From Pseudorhodoferax sp. Leaf274 (lineage in GTDB: Bacteria; Pseudomonadota; Gammaproteobacteria; Burkholderiales; Burkholderiaceae_C): 64,000 nt of DNA. The notes under the pieces are model-generated. The model made no database searches and was not told where the DNA came from. It saw only the letters and a program-made list of their open reading frames with translations. Shown here in pieces: positions 47,514 through 56,697 of this stretch. How positions within the stretch are numbered: position 1 is the stretch's first letter; every line of letters begins with the position of its first letter. The stretch spans positions 457,044 to 521,043 of the forward strand of contig NZ_LMNA01000012.1 of the NCBI RefSeq assembly GCF_001422445.1, given 5' to 3'. Made by a program: the position numbers and the translations under genes.

Positions 47514-48761
47514 TCAGACGACGCCGCTTGCCTTGAGCTCTGCAATGCGCGCCACGCTGAGGCCCAGTTCGCCCAGCACCGCGTCCGTGTGCTGGCCAAG
47601 CGCGGGCGGCGCATTGCGCAGGACGGGCGGATGCTCCGACAGGCGCAGCGGGCTGGCAACGCCCGCGATCGACGCGATGCCGTCGCCCGCATCGCGCGGC
47701 ATTTCCTGGCGCAGGCCGCGCGCCACCACCTGCGGATCGGCAAATGCCTGCCCGATGTCGTTGATGGGGCCGCACGGCACGGCCTTGTCCTCCAGCAGCG
47801 CGACCCATTGCGCCGTGCTGCGCTGGCGCGTGATTTCTTCCATGGCTGGAATCAAGGTCGTGCGGTGGCGCACACGCGCGGTGTTGGTGGCAAAACGTGC
47901 GTCGCGCGACCATTCCGGTTGGCCGGCCGCCTCGCACCAACGTGCGAACTGCCCGTCGTTGCCGATGGCGAGCAGCATGGCGCCGTCTGCCGTCGGGAAG
48001 TCCTGGTAGGGCGCCAGGCTCGGGTGCGAGTTGCCCTGGCGTTGCGGCACCTTGCCGGTGTTCAGATAGCCCGACGCCTGGTTGGCCAGGATGGCCATGC
48101 CCACGTCGAGCAGGGCCATGTCGACGTGCTGCCCCCGTCCCGTCTGCTCGCGCGCGCGCAAGGCTGCCAGCACGGCGGTGGACGCGTAGACGCCGGTGAA
48201 CAGGTCCGTGAGGGCCACGCCCACGCGCACGCCACCGCCGCCAGGCTCGCCATCGGCGCGACCGGTGATGCTCATCATGCCGCTGGACGCCTGGATCAGC
48301 AGGTCGTAACCCGCGCGCTCGGCGTACGGGCCGGTCTGGCCGAATCCTGTCACCGAGCAGTAGACCAGCCGCGGGTTCAGCGCCGCGAGGCTGGCGTAGT
48401 CCAGACCGTATTTCTTCAGGCCGCCCACCTTGAAGTTCTCCACCAGCACATCCGCCTGCTCCGCCAGTTGGCGGATCAAGGCCTGGCCTTGCGGCTTGGA
48501 CATGTCGATGGTCACCGAGCGCTTGTTGCGGTTGCAGGCGGCGAAGTAGCTGGCCTGATCGGTGTCCTGCCCCTGGGCATCCTGCAGGAACGGCGGCCCC
48601 CAATGGCGCGTGTCGTCCCCGGCTCCCGGCAATTCGACCTTCACCACGTCGGCTCCCAGGTCGGCCAGGATCTGCGTGCACCAGGGACCTGCCAGCACGC
48701 GCGACAGGTCCAGCACCTTGACGCCGGCCAGCGCGCCGGCCGCAGCAGCGGTCTGGTCCAT
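47514..48761 (-). CDS. CaiB/BaiF family III CoA-transferase (probable glutarate CoA-transferase)
   Basis: This 415-aa enzyme belongs to the family that moves CoA between carboxylic acids. LAGVKVLDLSRVLAGPWCTQ and the GADVVKVE segment are the CoA-binding start. The conserved GYDLLIQASSGMMSITG contains D153, a candidate nucleophile. NRNKRSVTIDM and NFKVGGLKKYGL are typical. It is 2 nt downstream of gcdH on the same strand. Linkage to glutaryl-CoA dehydrogenase suggests the pair activates glutarate with succinyl-CoA and oxidises it. Confidence 0.88.
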   Translation of the reverse strand: MDQTAAAAGALAGVKVLDLSRVLAGPWCTQILADLGADVVKVELPGAGDDTRHWGPPFLQDAQGQDTDQASYFAACNRNKRSVTIDMSKPQGQALIRQLAEQADVLVENFKVGGLKKYGLDYASLAALNPRLVYCSVTGFGQTGPYAERAGYDLLIQASSGMMSITGRADGEPGGGGVRVGVALTDLFTGVYASTAVLAALRAREQTGRGQHVDMALLDVGMAILANQASGYLNTGKVPQRQGNSHPSLAPYQDFPTADGAMLLAIGNDGQFARWCEAAGQPEWSRDARFATNTARVRHRTTLIPAMEEITRQRSTAQWVALLEDKAVPCGPINDIGQAFADPQVVARGLRQEMPRDAGDGIASIAGVASPLRLSEHPPVLRNAPPALGQHTDAVLGELGLSVARIAELKASGVV

Positions 48762-48763
48762 CG

Positions 48764-49960
<1,197 letters not shown>

Positions 49961-50034
49961 GGAAGTCTCCTGAAGGATGCACATTGAACAAAGGCGCCCA
50001 TCCTAGCCTTGGCGATGGACTGCAGCAAACGATG

Positions 50035-50064
50035 ATTCTTGATCGAGATATGAGATAGGAGAAT
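50035..50064. promoter_or_regulatory. AT-rich imperfect palindrome in the gcdH / LysR intergenic region
   Basis: ATTCT (50035-50039) and AGAAT (50060-50064) bracket a 20-nt AT-rich centre containing TTGATCGAGATATGAGATA. The place (38-68 nt before the LysR start, 75-104 nt before gcdH) suits a LysR-type regulator's binding site acting on both genes. The motif match is weak. Confidence 0.35.
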
Positions 50065-50102
50065 ATTTAGAAGCCAGCTTAGCCGGATTGCTGCATTGAA
50101 AT

Positions 50103-51029
50103 GTGTATATTTCGAATACTTTGCGCCGCAAACTGCCTTCCACCCAAGCCCTGGTCTGCTTCGAGGCAGCGGCCCGGCACGAGAGCTATACCCGGGCCGC
50201 GCAGGAACTCGCCCTGACGCAAGGCGCCGTGTCCCGGCAGATCGCCGCGCTCGAGGAGTTCGTCGGTGTCGTGCTGTTTCGGCGCACGCGCCACGGCGTG
50301 GCGCTGACCGACAGCGGCCGCGACTACGCGCGCCAGGTGGCGCGGCGGCTCGATGGCCTGGAGCTGGACACCCTCAACGCCATGGCGCGCCAGCAAAGCG
50401 GCAACTCCCTGGCACTGGCGGCGGTGGCCACCTTCGCCACGCGATGGCTGATCCCGCGCCTGCCGGACCTGGCGCGACGGCATCCGCAGATCACCGTCAA
50501 CATCGAGACGCGCACGCGTCCGTTCTTGTTCAGCGACGACAGCTTCGACGCGGCGCTGTACGCCGGCACGCCGGAGCAGGTGCAGAACTGGCCGGGCACC
50601 AGCGCCGTCCTGCTCATGAGCGAAGAGGTGCTGCCGGTCTGCAGCGCCACGCTGCTCCAGGGGCGCGGCTCGCTCACGCCCGCCCAGGTCGCCGAGTTGC
50701 CGCTCTTGCAGCAAAGCACGCGCCCGGATGCCTGGCGGCTATGGTTCGAGGCAATGGGCGTGCAGGCTGCGCACTGGCAGAGTGGGCCGCGCTACGAGCT
50801 GTTCTCGATGTCGGCCACGGCGGCGACGCATGGGCTGGGGGTGGCCCTGGTGCCGCGCATGCTTGTGGCCCAGGACCTGGCGCGTGGCGACCTCGTGCTC
50901 GCCTGCAACCGCGCGCTGCGGGGCAGCCGCGGCTACTACCTGGTCAGTCCCGAGCGGCGCGACCCGCCAGCGGCGTTGGCCTTGTTCCGCGATTGGCTGG
51001 TGGAGCGCGCCGGCGACGACGCCGCCTGA
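50103..51029 (+). CDS. LysR-family regulator of the glutarate genes (GcdR-like)
   Basis: This 308-aa regulator has an N-terminal winged helix-turn-helix (about 15-75: CFEAAARHESYTRAAQELAL, LTQGAVSRQIAALEEFVG) and a type 2 periplasmic-binding-like effector domain. The start is GTG 50103. Divergent position to gcdH and the CoA-transferase matches gcdR of Pseudomonas, which activates glutarate use. The effector is not known here; glutarate or a CoA ester is likely. Confidence 0.9.
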   Translation: MYISNTLRRKLPSTQALVCFEAAARHESYTRAAQELALTQGAVSRQIAALEEFVGVVLFRRTRHGVALTDSGRDYARQVARRLDGLELDTLNAMARQQSGNSLALAAVATFATRWLIPRLPDLARRHPQITVNIETRTRPFLFSDDSFDAALYAGTPEQVQNWPGTSAVLLMSEEVLPVCSATLLQGRGSLTPAQVAELPLLQQSTRPDAWRLWFEAMGVQAAHWQSGPRYELFSMSATAATHGLGVALVPRMLVAQDLARGDLVLACNRALRGSRGYYLVSPERRDPPAALALFRDWLVERAGDDAA

Positions 51030-51172
51030 ACCGCAGTGCCGCCACGCCCGGGTTTTCCTGATGTCGAACGCGCTGACACATGCATGCCCCAAATGGCAAG
51101 AGATCCGATCACATTTTGGCCAAGTGCGTGTAACTTACTGATTTTTCGTGATTTATTTCGGTGGGCATGGGC

Positions 51173-51188
51173 TGGCCCGGTGATTGCT
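51173..51188 (+). promoter_or_regulatory. Sigma-54-like promoter box in the gap
   Basis: TGGCCCGGTGATTGCT matches TGGCAC-N5-TTGCW at all but one position, with GG and GC exactly 10 nt apart. The predicted TSS is about 51199. No annotated plus-strand gene lies within 2 kb downstream, so if real it would drive a small RNA, a leaderless small ORF or antisense RNA to the DUF3750 gene. It could equally be chance in GC-rich DNA. Confidence 0.4.
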
Positions 51189-51190
51189 AT

Positions 51191-51265
51191 ATGGCGTACA
51201 TGCTGGAAATTCTCGCCATCGTGTATGTAATTGTGCTGGCCATCGGGTTGCGCAAGATTCCTTGA
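51191..51265 (+). CDS. Possible 24-aa single-span membrane peptide
   Basis: The ORF encodes 24 residues whose core LEILAIVYVIVLAIGL is a convincing single membrane span, followed by RKIP. The net charge favours the C-terminus inside. An internal ATG (51200) sits almost exactly at the start predicted from the sigma-54-like box. No ribosome site is visible and no family is recognised. Tiny membrane peptides of this kind can modulate transporters or respiratory enzymes. Confidence 0.3.
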   Translation: MAYMLEILAIVYVIVLAIGLRKIP

Positions 51266-51400
51266 TGGCCTGCGCGCTTGCGTTGGCGGCCGGCCGTGCT
51301 GGGCTGGCACGCTGCTCGTCCATCATGTTCCGCGCCATGGGGTGGAGAGCCACTGGAGGGAACGCCCGGCGCCGCTCCGCCGGCCGCTCCTGCTTCGCCT

Positions 51401-52222
51401 CTAAAGCGGCCCTGGCAGCTTGCCAACGCCCGGCAGGCGTAGCGCCAGGTCGTCCAGGTCCACGCCAAAGCCCAGGCCCAGCACATTGAACTCCAGGCCC
51501 TCGTCGCGGGCCAGGGTGATCCCGGCCAAGCCCAGCACCGAGATCTGCCAGCCGGTCCCGCTCGGTGCATGCGCGAGGAACTGCGTGGGCCCCAGGTAGT
51601 CCTTGCCGATGGCCGTGGGCGGCAGGTCCAGCCGCAGGGCTGGCACCTCGCGCGCGACCCAGGCGACGAAGGTGTTGCTGTTCGGGCCGGGCCACAGGCC
51701 GTAGGTGCGGCCCCAGGGGTAGCGCGCGACGGCATCCTCGATGCGGTCGATCATGGCCTCGGCCTCGGGGCCGCGGTGCTCCACCAGCAACTGCGGGTAG
51801 GCGCCGTACCAGTGCGTGTCAGGCGCATCGCCGTAGCCCTGCATCAGCGCATTGCCGCCGTAGCGTGCACGCCAGCCCATGATCTGCCAGGTGGTGTAGG
51901 TGTCCGCACCGGCGCGCTTGACCGCGATCCACGGGTGGATGCCGAAGGCGCCGCGCCAGCGCACGATGCGCGCGCCATAGACCTGCACCACGGCGCGCCG
52001 CTCGACGGCCGGGTCGGGTGCCTGGCCTGTGGCGGACCGTTCGCGGCTGTGCCAGGGCGTGTCCAGGTCGAGCTTGCCCGAGGCCAGCACGCCGATGGGG
52101 CCCAGCAGCAGCAGGGCCACCAGGGCCAGCAGGCGCAGCGGCCAGCGCAGCCATTTCCGCACCGGGGTTGCTTCGTCCACGGCCTTGGAGCGATGGCCTT
52201 CGGGCGGCCGGGCGGCGCTCAT
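51401..52222 (-). CDS. DUF3750 domain-containing membrane-anchored protein
   Basis: This 273-aa protein has a basic N-terminus and one span at about 30-48 (LRLLALVALLLLGPIGVLAS). A periplasmic DUF3750 domain follows, with VQVYGARIVRWRGAFGIHPW, DAVARYPWGRTYGLWPGPNSNTF (in part) and LPPTAIGKDYLGP. The conserved His, Asn and Thr around GPNSNTF could make a catalytic site, but no activity is known. The start overlaps the stop of the upstream PLP enzyme by 3 nt (ATGA). Confidence 0.85.
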   Translation of the reverse strand: MSAARPPEGHRSKAVDEATPVRKWLRWPLRLLALVALLLLGPIGVLASGKLDLDTPWHSRERSATGQAPDPAVERRAVVQVYGARIVRWRGAFGIHPWIAVKRAGADTYTTWQIMGWRARYGGNALMQGYGDAPDTHWYGAYPQLLVEHRGPEAEAMIDRIEDAVARYPWGRTYGLWPGPNSNTFVAWVAREVPALRLDLPPTAIGKDYLGPTQFLAHAPSGTGWQISVLGLAGITLARDEGLEFNVLGLGFGVDLDDLALRLPGVGKLPGPL

Positions 52223-53418
52223 GCCTGTGCCTCCATCGCCGCCAGCGCCTGCACGAAGTCGCGTTGCAGGTCGCCGATGTGTTCCAGCCCCACGGCCAGC
52301 CGCACGAAGTTGGGTGCGATGCCGGCCGCGGCCATCTGCGCCTCGTCCATGGTGCCGGCCCACATCGCTGCGGCGTGCACGATCAGCGTCTCCACGCCGC
52401 CCAGGCTCACGGCCTGCGTGGCCAGCTGCAGCGATGCGACGAAGCGGCTGGTGGCGGCATAGCCGGCCTTCAGTGCGAAAGCGATCACGGGGCCGCCGCC
52501 CTGCATCTGGCGCCGGGCCAGCGCGTGCTGCGGGTGGCTTTCGAGCAGCGGGTAGTGCACGCGCTCGACCTGCGGCTGGCGCTCCAGCCAAGCCGCCAGC
52601 GCGAGCGCGTTGGCGTTGATGCGCTCCATGCGCACCGGCAGCGTGCGCAGCCCGCGCAGCAGCAGCCAGGCGTCCATGGGCGAAAGTACGGCGCCCAGCG
52701 TGATGTGCATCGGCCAGATGCGCTCGGCCAGCGCGTGGGAACAGCAGACGACGCCGGCCGTCAGGTCGTGGTGGCCGCCCATGGCCTTGGTGGCGCTGTG
52801 CACCACGATGTCGATGCCCAGCGCATGCGGCTTGCAGTTGACGGGCGAGGCGAAGGTGTTGTCTGCGATCGTCAGGATACCGCGCGGCCGGGCCAGCGCC
52901 GCCACCCCGGCCAGGTCGGTCAGCACCAGCGTGGGGTTGGCCGGCGTCTCCACGAGGATCAGCCGCGTCTCGGGCCGCAACGCTGCAGCGATGGCCGCCA
53001 GGTCGCTCTGCTCGACGGTACTGACCTTCACGCCGAAGCGCGGCAGCACCTCGTCGAACAGCTTGGCCGTGCCCATGTAGTGCCGTGTCTGCGCCACCAC
53101 GTGGTCGCCCGCCTGGAGCAAGGCCAGCACCGTCGTGCTGATGGCGCCCATGCCCGAGGCCGTCAGCAGCGCGGTTTCCGTGCCTTCCAGCGCAGCCACC
53201 ACGGCGGCGGCGCGCGCGTGCGTGGGATTGCCGTAGCGCGTGTAGTAGGCGGCGTGGCGCGGCGTGCCGGCCATCGCCGCGAAGTCGGCCGCGTCGCGGG
53301 CCTTGAAGGTCGCGCTGTAGTGGATGGGGGCGCTGACGGCCGGGTCGTCGGGCAGGCCGGCGTCGCCGTGCAGCACGCGGGTGGTGTCGTGCCAGCCACC
53401 GTCCGGGGGGAGATGCAT
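52219..53418 (-). CDS. PLP-dependent Cys/Met metabolism enzyme (cystathionine gamma-synthase/lyase family)
   Basis: This 399-aa gamma-family PLP enzyme has the Schiff-base lysine K211 in HSATKAMGGHHDLTAG, the phosphate-binding YYTRYGNPTHARAAAVVAALEG (in part) and the ring-stacking TRHYMGT. ADNTFASPVNCKPHALG carries the PLP Asp. Substrate could be cystathionine, methionine or an O-acyl-homoserine. The protein differs clearly from the MetC-like enzyme at 39.9 kb, so it is not a duplication of it. Start MHLPPDGGWHD at 53418. Divergent from the dioxygenase operon. Confidence 0.87.
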   Translation of the reverse strand: MHLPPDGGWHDTTRVLHGDAGLPDDPAVSAPIHYSATFKARDAADFAAMAGTPRHAAYYTRYGNPTHARAAAVVAALEGTETALLTASGMGAISTTVLALLQAGDHVVAQTRHYMGTAKLFDEVLPRFGVKVSTVEQSDLAAIAAALRPETRLILVETPANPTLVLTDLAGVAALARPRGILTIADNTFASPVNCKPHALGIDIVVHSATKAMGGHHDLTAGVVCCSHALAERIWPMHITLGAVLSPMDAWLLLRGLRTLPVRMERINANALALAAWLERQPQVERVHYPLLESHPQHALARRQMQGGGPVIAFALKAGYAATSRFVASLQLATQAVSLGGVETLIVHAAAMWAGTMDEAQMAAAGIAPNFVRLAVGLEHIGDLQRDFVQALAAMEAQA

Positions 53419-53511
53419 CTCTTTCGAATCCGCAGGAAAAACCAGCACGCATGATGCGCCCGCGCGCCGTGCCGCGGGTAATCCCGGGGCGCCGTCTGGT
53501 TTCCGGATTTC

Positions 53512-53543
53512 TACAATATGGACATACATCCACATTATGGACA
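53512..53543 (+). promoter_or_regulatory. Direct-repeat operator and -10 box before the dioxygenase operon
   Basis: ACAATATGGACA (53513-53524) and ACATTATGGACA (53532-53543) are 12-bp direct repeats with one mismatch, set 19 nt apart (about two helix turns). Between them TGGA and TCCA also form inverted half-sites. TACAAT (53512-53517) is a candidate -10 box overlapped by the first repeat. The operon's own IclR protein is the likely ligand (inference), binding as a dimer pair. Confidence 0.55.
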
Positions 53544-53550
53544 GATACTC

Positions 53551-54078
53551 ATGCCGACCGACCGCGCCGATCCCGAGCCGCTGACGCCCTACCAGTACCC
53601 CAATCCGCCCGACGCCCTGCCCGAGATCGTGATTCCCAACGCGATCCCGACCGACGAAAGGCTCTGGGTGCCGCAGGCCGAGAACGTCTGGTTCCGTCCG
53701 CTGTGCCTGAACGCGAGCCAGGGCTACTGGATGAACCTGCTGCGCGTGCGCAAGTCCGGCGTGCTGAGCCGGCACCGCCATCCGCAGGCCGTGCACGGCT
53801 TCGTGCTCAAGGGCCGCTGGAAGTACCTGGAGCACGACTGGTGGGCGGAAGAGGGCGGCTACGTGTTCGAGCCGCCGGGCGAGACGCACACGCTCTACGT
53901 GCCCGAGGACGTGAAGGAAATGATCACCTACTTCCAGGTCAACGGTGTCATGTACTACACCGACCCTTACGGCAAGGGCATGGGCTACGAGGACGTGTTC
54001 ACCAAGATCGACATGTGCCGCAAGCACTTCCAGGCAGTCGGCCTGGGCGCGGACTACGTCAAGCAGTTCATTCGCTGA
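53551..54078 (+). CDS. Cupin protein of the 2,4'-dihydroxyacetophenone dioxygenase family
   Basis: This 175-aa single-domain cupin is predicted to be an Fe(II) dioxygenase. Candidate metal ligands are H75 and H77 in SRHRHPQAVHGF, E95 in KYLEHDW and H113 in PPGETHTLY, which match the cupin 1 and cupin 2 motifs. The family includes DAD dioxygenase, which cleaves a C-C bond next to a ketone. The true substrate is open. ATG 53551 is chosen over ATG 53518, which lies inside the operator repeats. Confidence 0.85.
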   Translation: MPTDRADPEPLTPYQYPNPPDALPEIVIPNAIPTDERLWVPQAENVWFRPLCLNASQGYWMNLLRVRKSGVLSRHRHPQAVHGFVLKGRWKYLEHDWWAEEGGYVFEPPGETHTLYVPEDVKEMITYFQVNGVMYYTDPYGKGMGYEDVFTKIDMCRKHFQAVGLGADYVKQFIR

Positions 54079-54157
54079 GCCAGACGCTGCGACTTCGGCG
54101 GCCGCGCGGCCGTCTCGATTCCGACAAGCAAGATCCCACCACCGAGGAGACCCAGAG

Positions 54158-55126
54158 ATGACCGCTTCCCTGACCCGCCGGCAGTTCGCCAGCCTGGCTG
54201 CCGTGCCCTTCGTGGCCGGCACGGCCCATGCGCAATCCGATTTTCCGAACAAGCCGATCGAGCTCGTCGTGCCGTTCCAGCCCGGCGGCGGCACCGATGC
54301 GCTGGCACGATCGTTCGCCGACGCCACGCGCAAGCACACCACGCAGAGCTTCATCATCGTCAACAAGCCGGGTGCCAGTGGCTCCATCGGCTGGCAGGAC
54401 GTGATGCACGCCAAGCCCGACGGCTACCGCCTCGCCGTCATCACCGTGGAGCTGGCCACGCTGGCCCACATCGGCATCGGCAAGATCAACGCTGACGACC
54501 TGCAGCCCATCGCCCAGCTCAACGCCGACCAGGCCGCCATCACGGTGCGCGCCGAGGCGCCCTGGAACACCATCGAGGAGTTCCTGGCCGCGTCCAAGAA
54601 GGAGCCCGGCAAGATGGGCGTGGGCAACGCGGGTCCGGGCTCCATCTGGCACCTGGCCGCTTCCGCGCTGGAGGACAAGGCCGGCGTGAAGTTCAACCAC
54701 GTGCCGTTCCAGGGCGCAGGCCCCGGCGTGCTGGCGCTGCTGGGCGGCCACATCGACGCCGTGGCCGTGAGCCCGGCCGAGGTCACCACGCACGTGCAGT
54801 CCGGCAAGCTCAAGACCTTGGCGGTGATGGCCGAGCAGCGCGTCAAGGGGTTCGAGAAGGTGCCCACGCTCAAGGAGCGCGGCATCGACCTCGTGATCGG
54901 CACCTGGCGCGGCATCGCCGCCCCCAAGGGCACGCCGCCGCAGGTCGTCGCCTACCTCAAGGACCTCGCGTTCAAGGCCTCCAGCGAGCCCAGCTTCCGC
55001 GAGACGCTGGACAAGCAGAACCTGGGCTTCGTGTATGCGGACGACGCGGCGTTCAAGGCCAAGATCATGAAGGACAACGAGTACTTCAAGGCGCTCATCA
55101 CCAAGCTGGGAATCAAGGCCGGATGA
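54158..55126 (+). CDS. Bug/TctC family tripartite tricarboxylate transporter receptor
   Basis: This 322-aa periplasmic binding protein has a twin-arginine-type signal (LTRRQFASLAAVPFVAGTAHA). FPNKPIELVVPFQPGGGTDALAR and VNKPGASGSIGWQDV are the ligand-binding strands of Bug proteins, which bind carboxylates. GAGGAG lies about 10 nt upstream. No TctA/TctB membrane genes are adjacent, as is usual for the expanded Bug family in Burkholderiales. Its ligand is probably the substrate or product of the operon. Confidence 0.93.
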   Translation: MTASLTRRQFASLAAVPFVAGTAHAQSDFPNKPIELVVPFQPGGGTDALARSFADATRKHTTQSFIIVNKPGASGSIGWQDVMHAKPDGYRLAVITVELATLAHIGIGKINADDLQPIAQLNADQAAITVRAEAPWNTIEEFLAASKKEPGKMGVGNAGPGSIWHLAASALEDKAGVKFNHVPFQGAGPGVLALLGGHIDAVAVSPAEVTTHVQSGKLKTLAVMAEQRVKGFEKVPTLKERGIDLVIGTWRGIAAPKGTPPQVVAYLKDLAFKASSEPSFRETLDKQNLGFVYADDAAFKAKIMKDNEYFKALITKLGIKAG

Positions 55127-55842
55127 CCTACCAGACCGACCTCCTGAAGGGCCAGCGCGCCCTGGTCGCCGGTGCCACGCAAGGCATCGGCGCGGTGATC
55201 GCCAACCACCTCGCGGCCCTGGGCGCCGATGTCACGGCGCTGGGGCTGGGCGCGGGCGACGGCACGCTGGCGGCGGCCGTGCAGCCGCGCCAGTGCGACG
55301 TGACCGATGCCGCGAGCCTGGACGCCGCCCTAGCCGACATGCCCGAACTCGACATCGTGTTCAACTGCGCCGGCATCATCCAGCGCGGCGCCGAGCACGA
55401 CCTGGAGGTGTTCCAGCGCGTGCTGAACGTGAACCTCACGGGCACCATGCGCGTGTGCACTGCCACGCGGGAACGGCTGAAAGCGCGGCGCGGCTGCATC
55501 GTCAACACCGCCTCGATGCTGAGCTTCTTCGGCGGCGGCCTGGTGCCGGGCTATGCGGCCAGCAAGGGCGGCGTGGCGCAGCTGACGAAGTCGCTGGCCA
55601 TCGCCTACGCGCCGGACGGCATCCGCGTGAACGCGGTGGCGCCGGGCTGGATCGCCACCCCGCTCACGCAGGCGCTGCAGGACGACCCCGCGCGCGCCGG
55701 CCCCATCCTCGCGCGCACGCCGCTGGCACGCTGGGGCACGCCCGACGACGTGGCCCGTGCGGCCGTGTTCCTGTGCACGCCGGCGGCCGCCTTCATGACG
55801 GGCGTGATCCTGCCGGTCGATGGCGGTTACATGGTCACTTGA
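55123..55842 (+). CDS. Short-chain dehydrogenase/reductase
   Basis: This 239-aa classical SDR has the NAD(P) motif GATQGIGAVIA (17-27), NCAG (81-84), catalytic S131, Y144 and K148 (GYAASKGG), and the C-terminal VDGGYMVT. It probably oxidises a hydroxyl to a ketone, or the reverse, for the pathway that feeds the cupin dioxygenase. The start overlaps the Bug gene by 4 nt (ATGA), and the IclR gene follows after 2 nt. Confidence 0.93.
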   Translation: MTYQTDLLKGQRALVAGATQGIGAVIANHLAALGADVTALGLGAGDGTLAAAVQPRQCDVTDAASLDAALADMPELDIVFNCAGIIQRGAEHDLEVFQRVLNVNLTGTMRVCTATRERLKARRGCIVNTASMLSFFGGGLVPGYAASKGGVAQLTKSLAIAYAPDGIRVNAVAPGWIATPLTQALQDDPARAGPILARTPLARWGTPDDVARAAVFLCTPAAAFMTGVILPVDGGYMVT

Positions 55843-55844
55843 TA

Positions 55845-56693
55845 ATGCGCGCCGTCATGACCACGGCGCCCGATCTTTCTCCCGAAGCCGACGACGCGGG
55901 CACGCCCGCCGTTGCCGGCACCCAGGCCTTCGGCAAGTTCATGCGCGTGCTGCAGTTCGTGGCCGACGCCGAGCAGCCGCCCAACGTGGCCGCGCTGATG
56001 CGCGCCACCGGCTTTCCGCGGCCCACCGTGCACCGCATCGTCGCCGGCCTCGTGGCCGAGCGCATGCTGGTGGAAGACGCGGCCACGCACGGGCTGCGCC
56101 TGGGTCCGCGGCTGATCCAGCTGGCCAGCCGCAGCTGGGGCCGGTCCGACCTGCGGCTCGCGGCGATGGACGAGCTCAAGCGCCTGCGCGACATCACGGG
56201 TGAAACCGTGCACCTGGCCGTGCCCAACGGCCGCAGCATGGTGTTCATCGAGAAGCTCGAAAGCCCCTCGGCCGTGCGCATGAGCTCGCGCATCGGCACC
56301 AGCGTGCCGCTGCACGTGACGGCCGTGGGCAAGGCCTGGCTGGCGGCCCTGCCGGCGGCCGAGCGCGCCGCGCTGCTCAAGGGCCTGCCGCTGCCGCGCC
56401 ACACCGAGCACACGCTGACCGACCGCGCCGCGTTCGAGGCCGAACTGGCCGCCACCGAGGCCGCCGGCTGGTCCAGCGACCGCGAGGAGCACGAGAGCGG
56501 CGTCTACTGCTTCGGTGCGGCCGTGCGCGGCGCCGATGGCCGCCCGCTGGCCGCGATCAGCGTCACCACGCTGGTCTTCCGGCAAAAGGACGATCCCGCG
56601 CAGGCCTACGTCGCGCCGCTGCTGGCCGCGTGCGCCGCCGTGGCCGAGCGCATCGCCGAAGTGCCGGCACTGTCCAAGCCCGACCTGCTGTAA
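55845..56693 (+). CDS. IclR-family transcriptional regulator
   Basis: This 282-aa regulator has a winged helix-turn-helix at about 30-85 (FMRVLQFVADAEQPPNVAALM, in part; FPRPTVHRIVAGLVAERML). The effector domain has GETVHLAVPNGRSMVFIEKLES and SSDREEHESGVYCFGAAVRG (in part). It is the last gene of the catabolic operon and probably controls it through the 53.5-kb repeats. ATG 55845 is used; a second ATG lies 12 nt downstream (55857). Confidence 0.92.
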   Translation: MRAVMTTAPDLSPEADDAGTPAVAGTQAFGKFMRVLQFVADAEQPPNVAALMRATGFPRPTVHRIVAGLVAERMLVEDAATHGLRLGPRLIQLASRSWGRSDLRLAAMDELKRLRDITGETVHLAVPNGRSMVFIEKLESPSAVRMSSRIGTSVPLHVTAVGKAWLAALPAAERAALLKGLPLPRHTEHTLTDRAAFEAELAATEAAGWSSDREEHESGVYCFGAAVRGADGRPLAAISVTTLVFRQKDDPAQAYVAPLLAACAAVAERIAEVPALSKPDLL

Positions 56694-56697
56694 CGCC

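Larger units (their letters stand above)
51030..51400. other. 371-nt gap without an assigned gene, containing an AT-rich segment
   Basis: The gap lies between the LysR gene and the 3' end of the DUF3750 gene. Bases 51110-51165 are much richer in A/T than the flanks. At 51173-51188 is a sigma-54-like box and at 51191-51265 a tiny ORF, both listed separately. The stretch 51270-51400 is GC-rich and has no T-run, so no intrinsic terminator is evident for either flank. Confidence 0.6.

Noticed and set aside
53518-53550. ATG 53518 as the start of the cupin gene
   Set aside because: It lies inside the direct-repeat operator and right beside the -10 box, and the extra residues are not like the family start.
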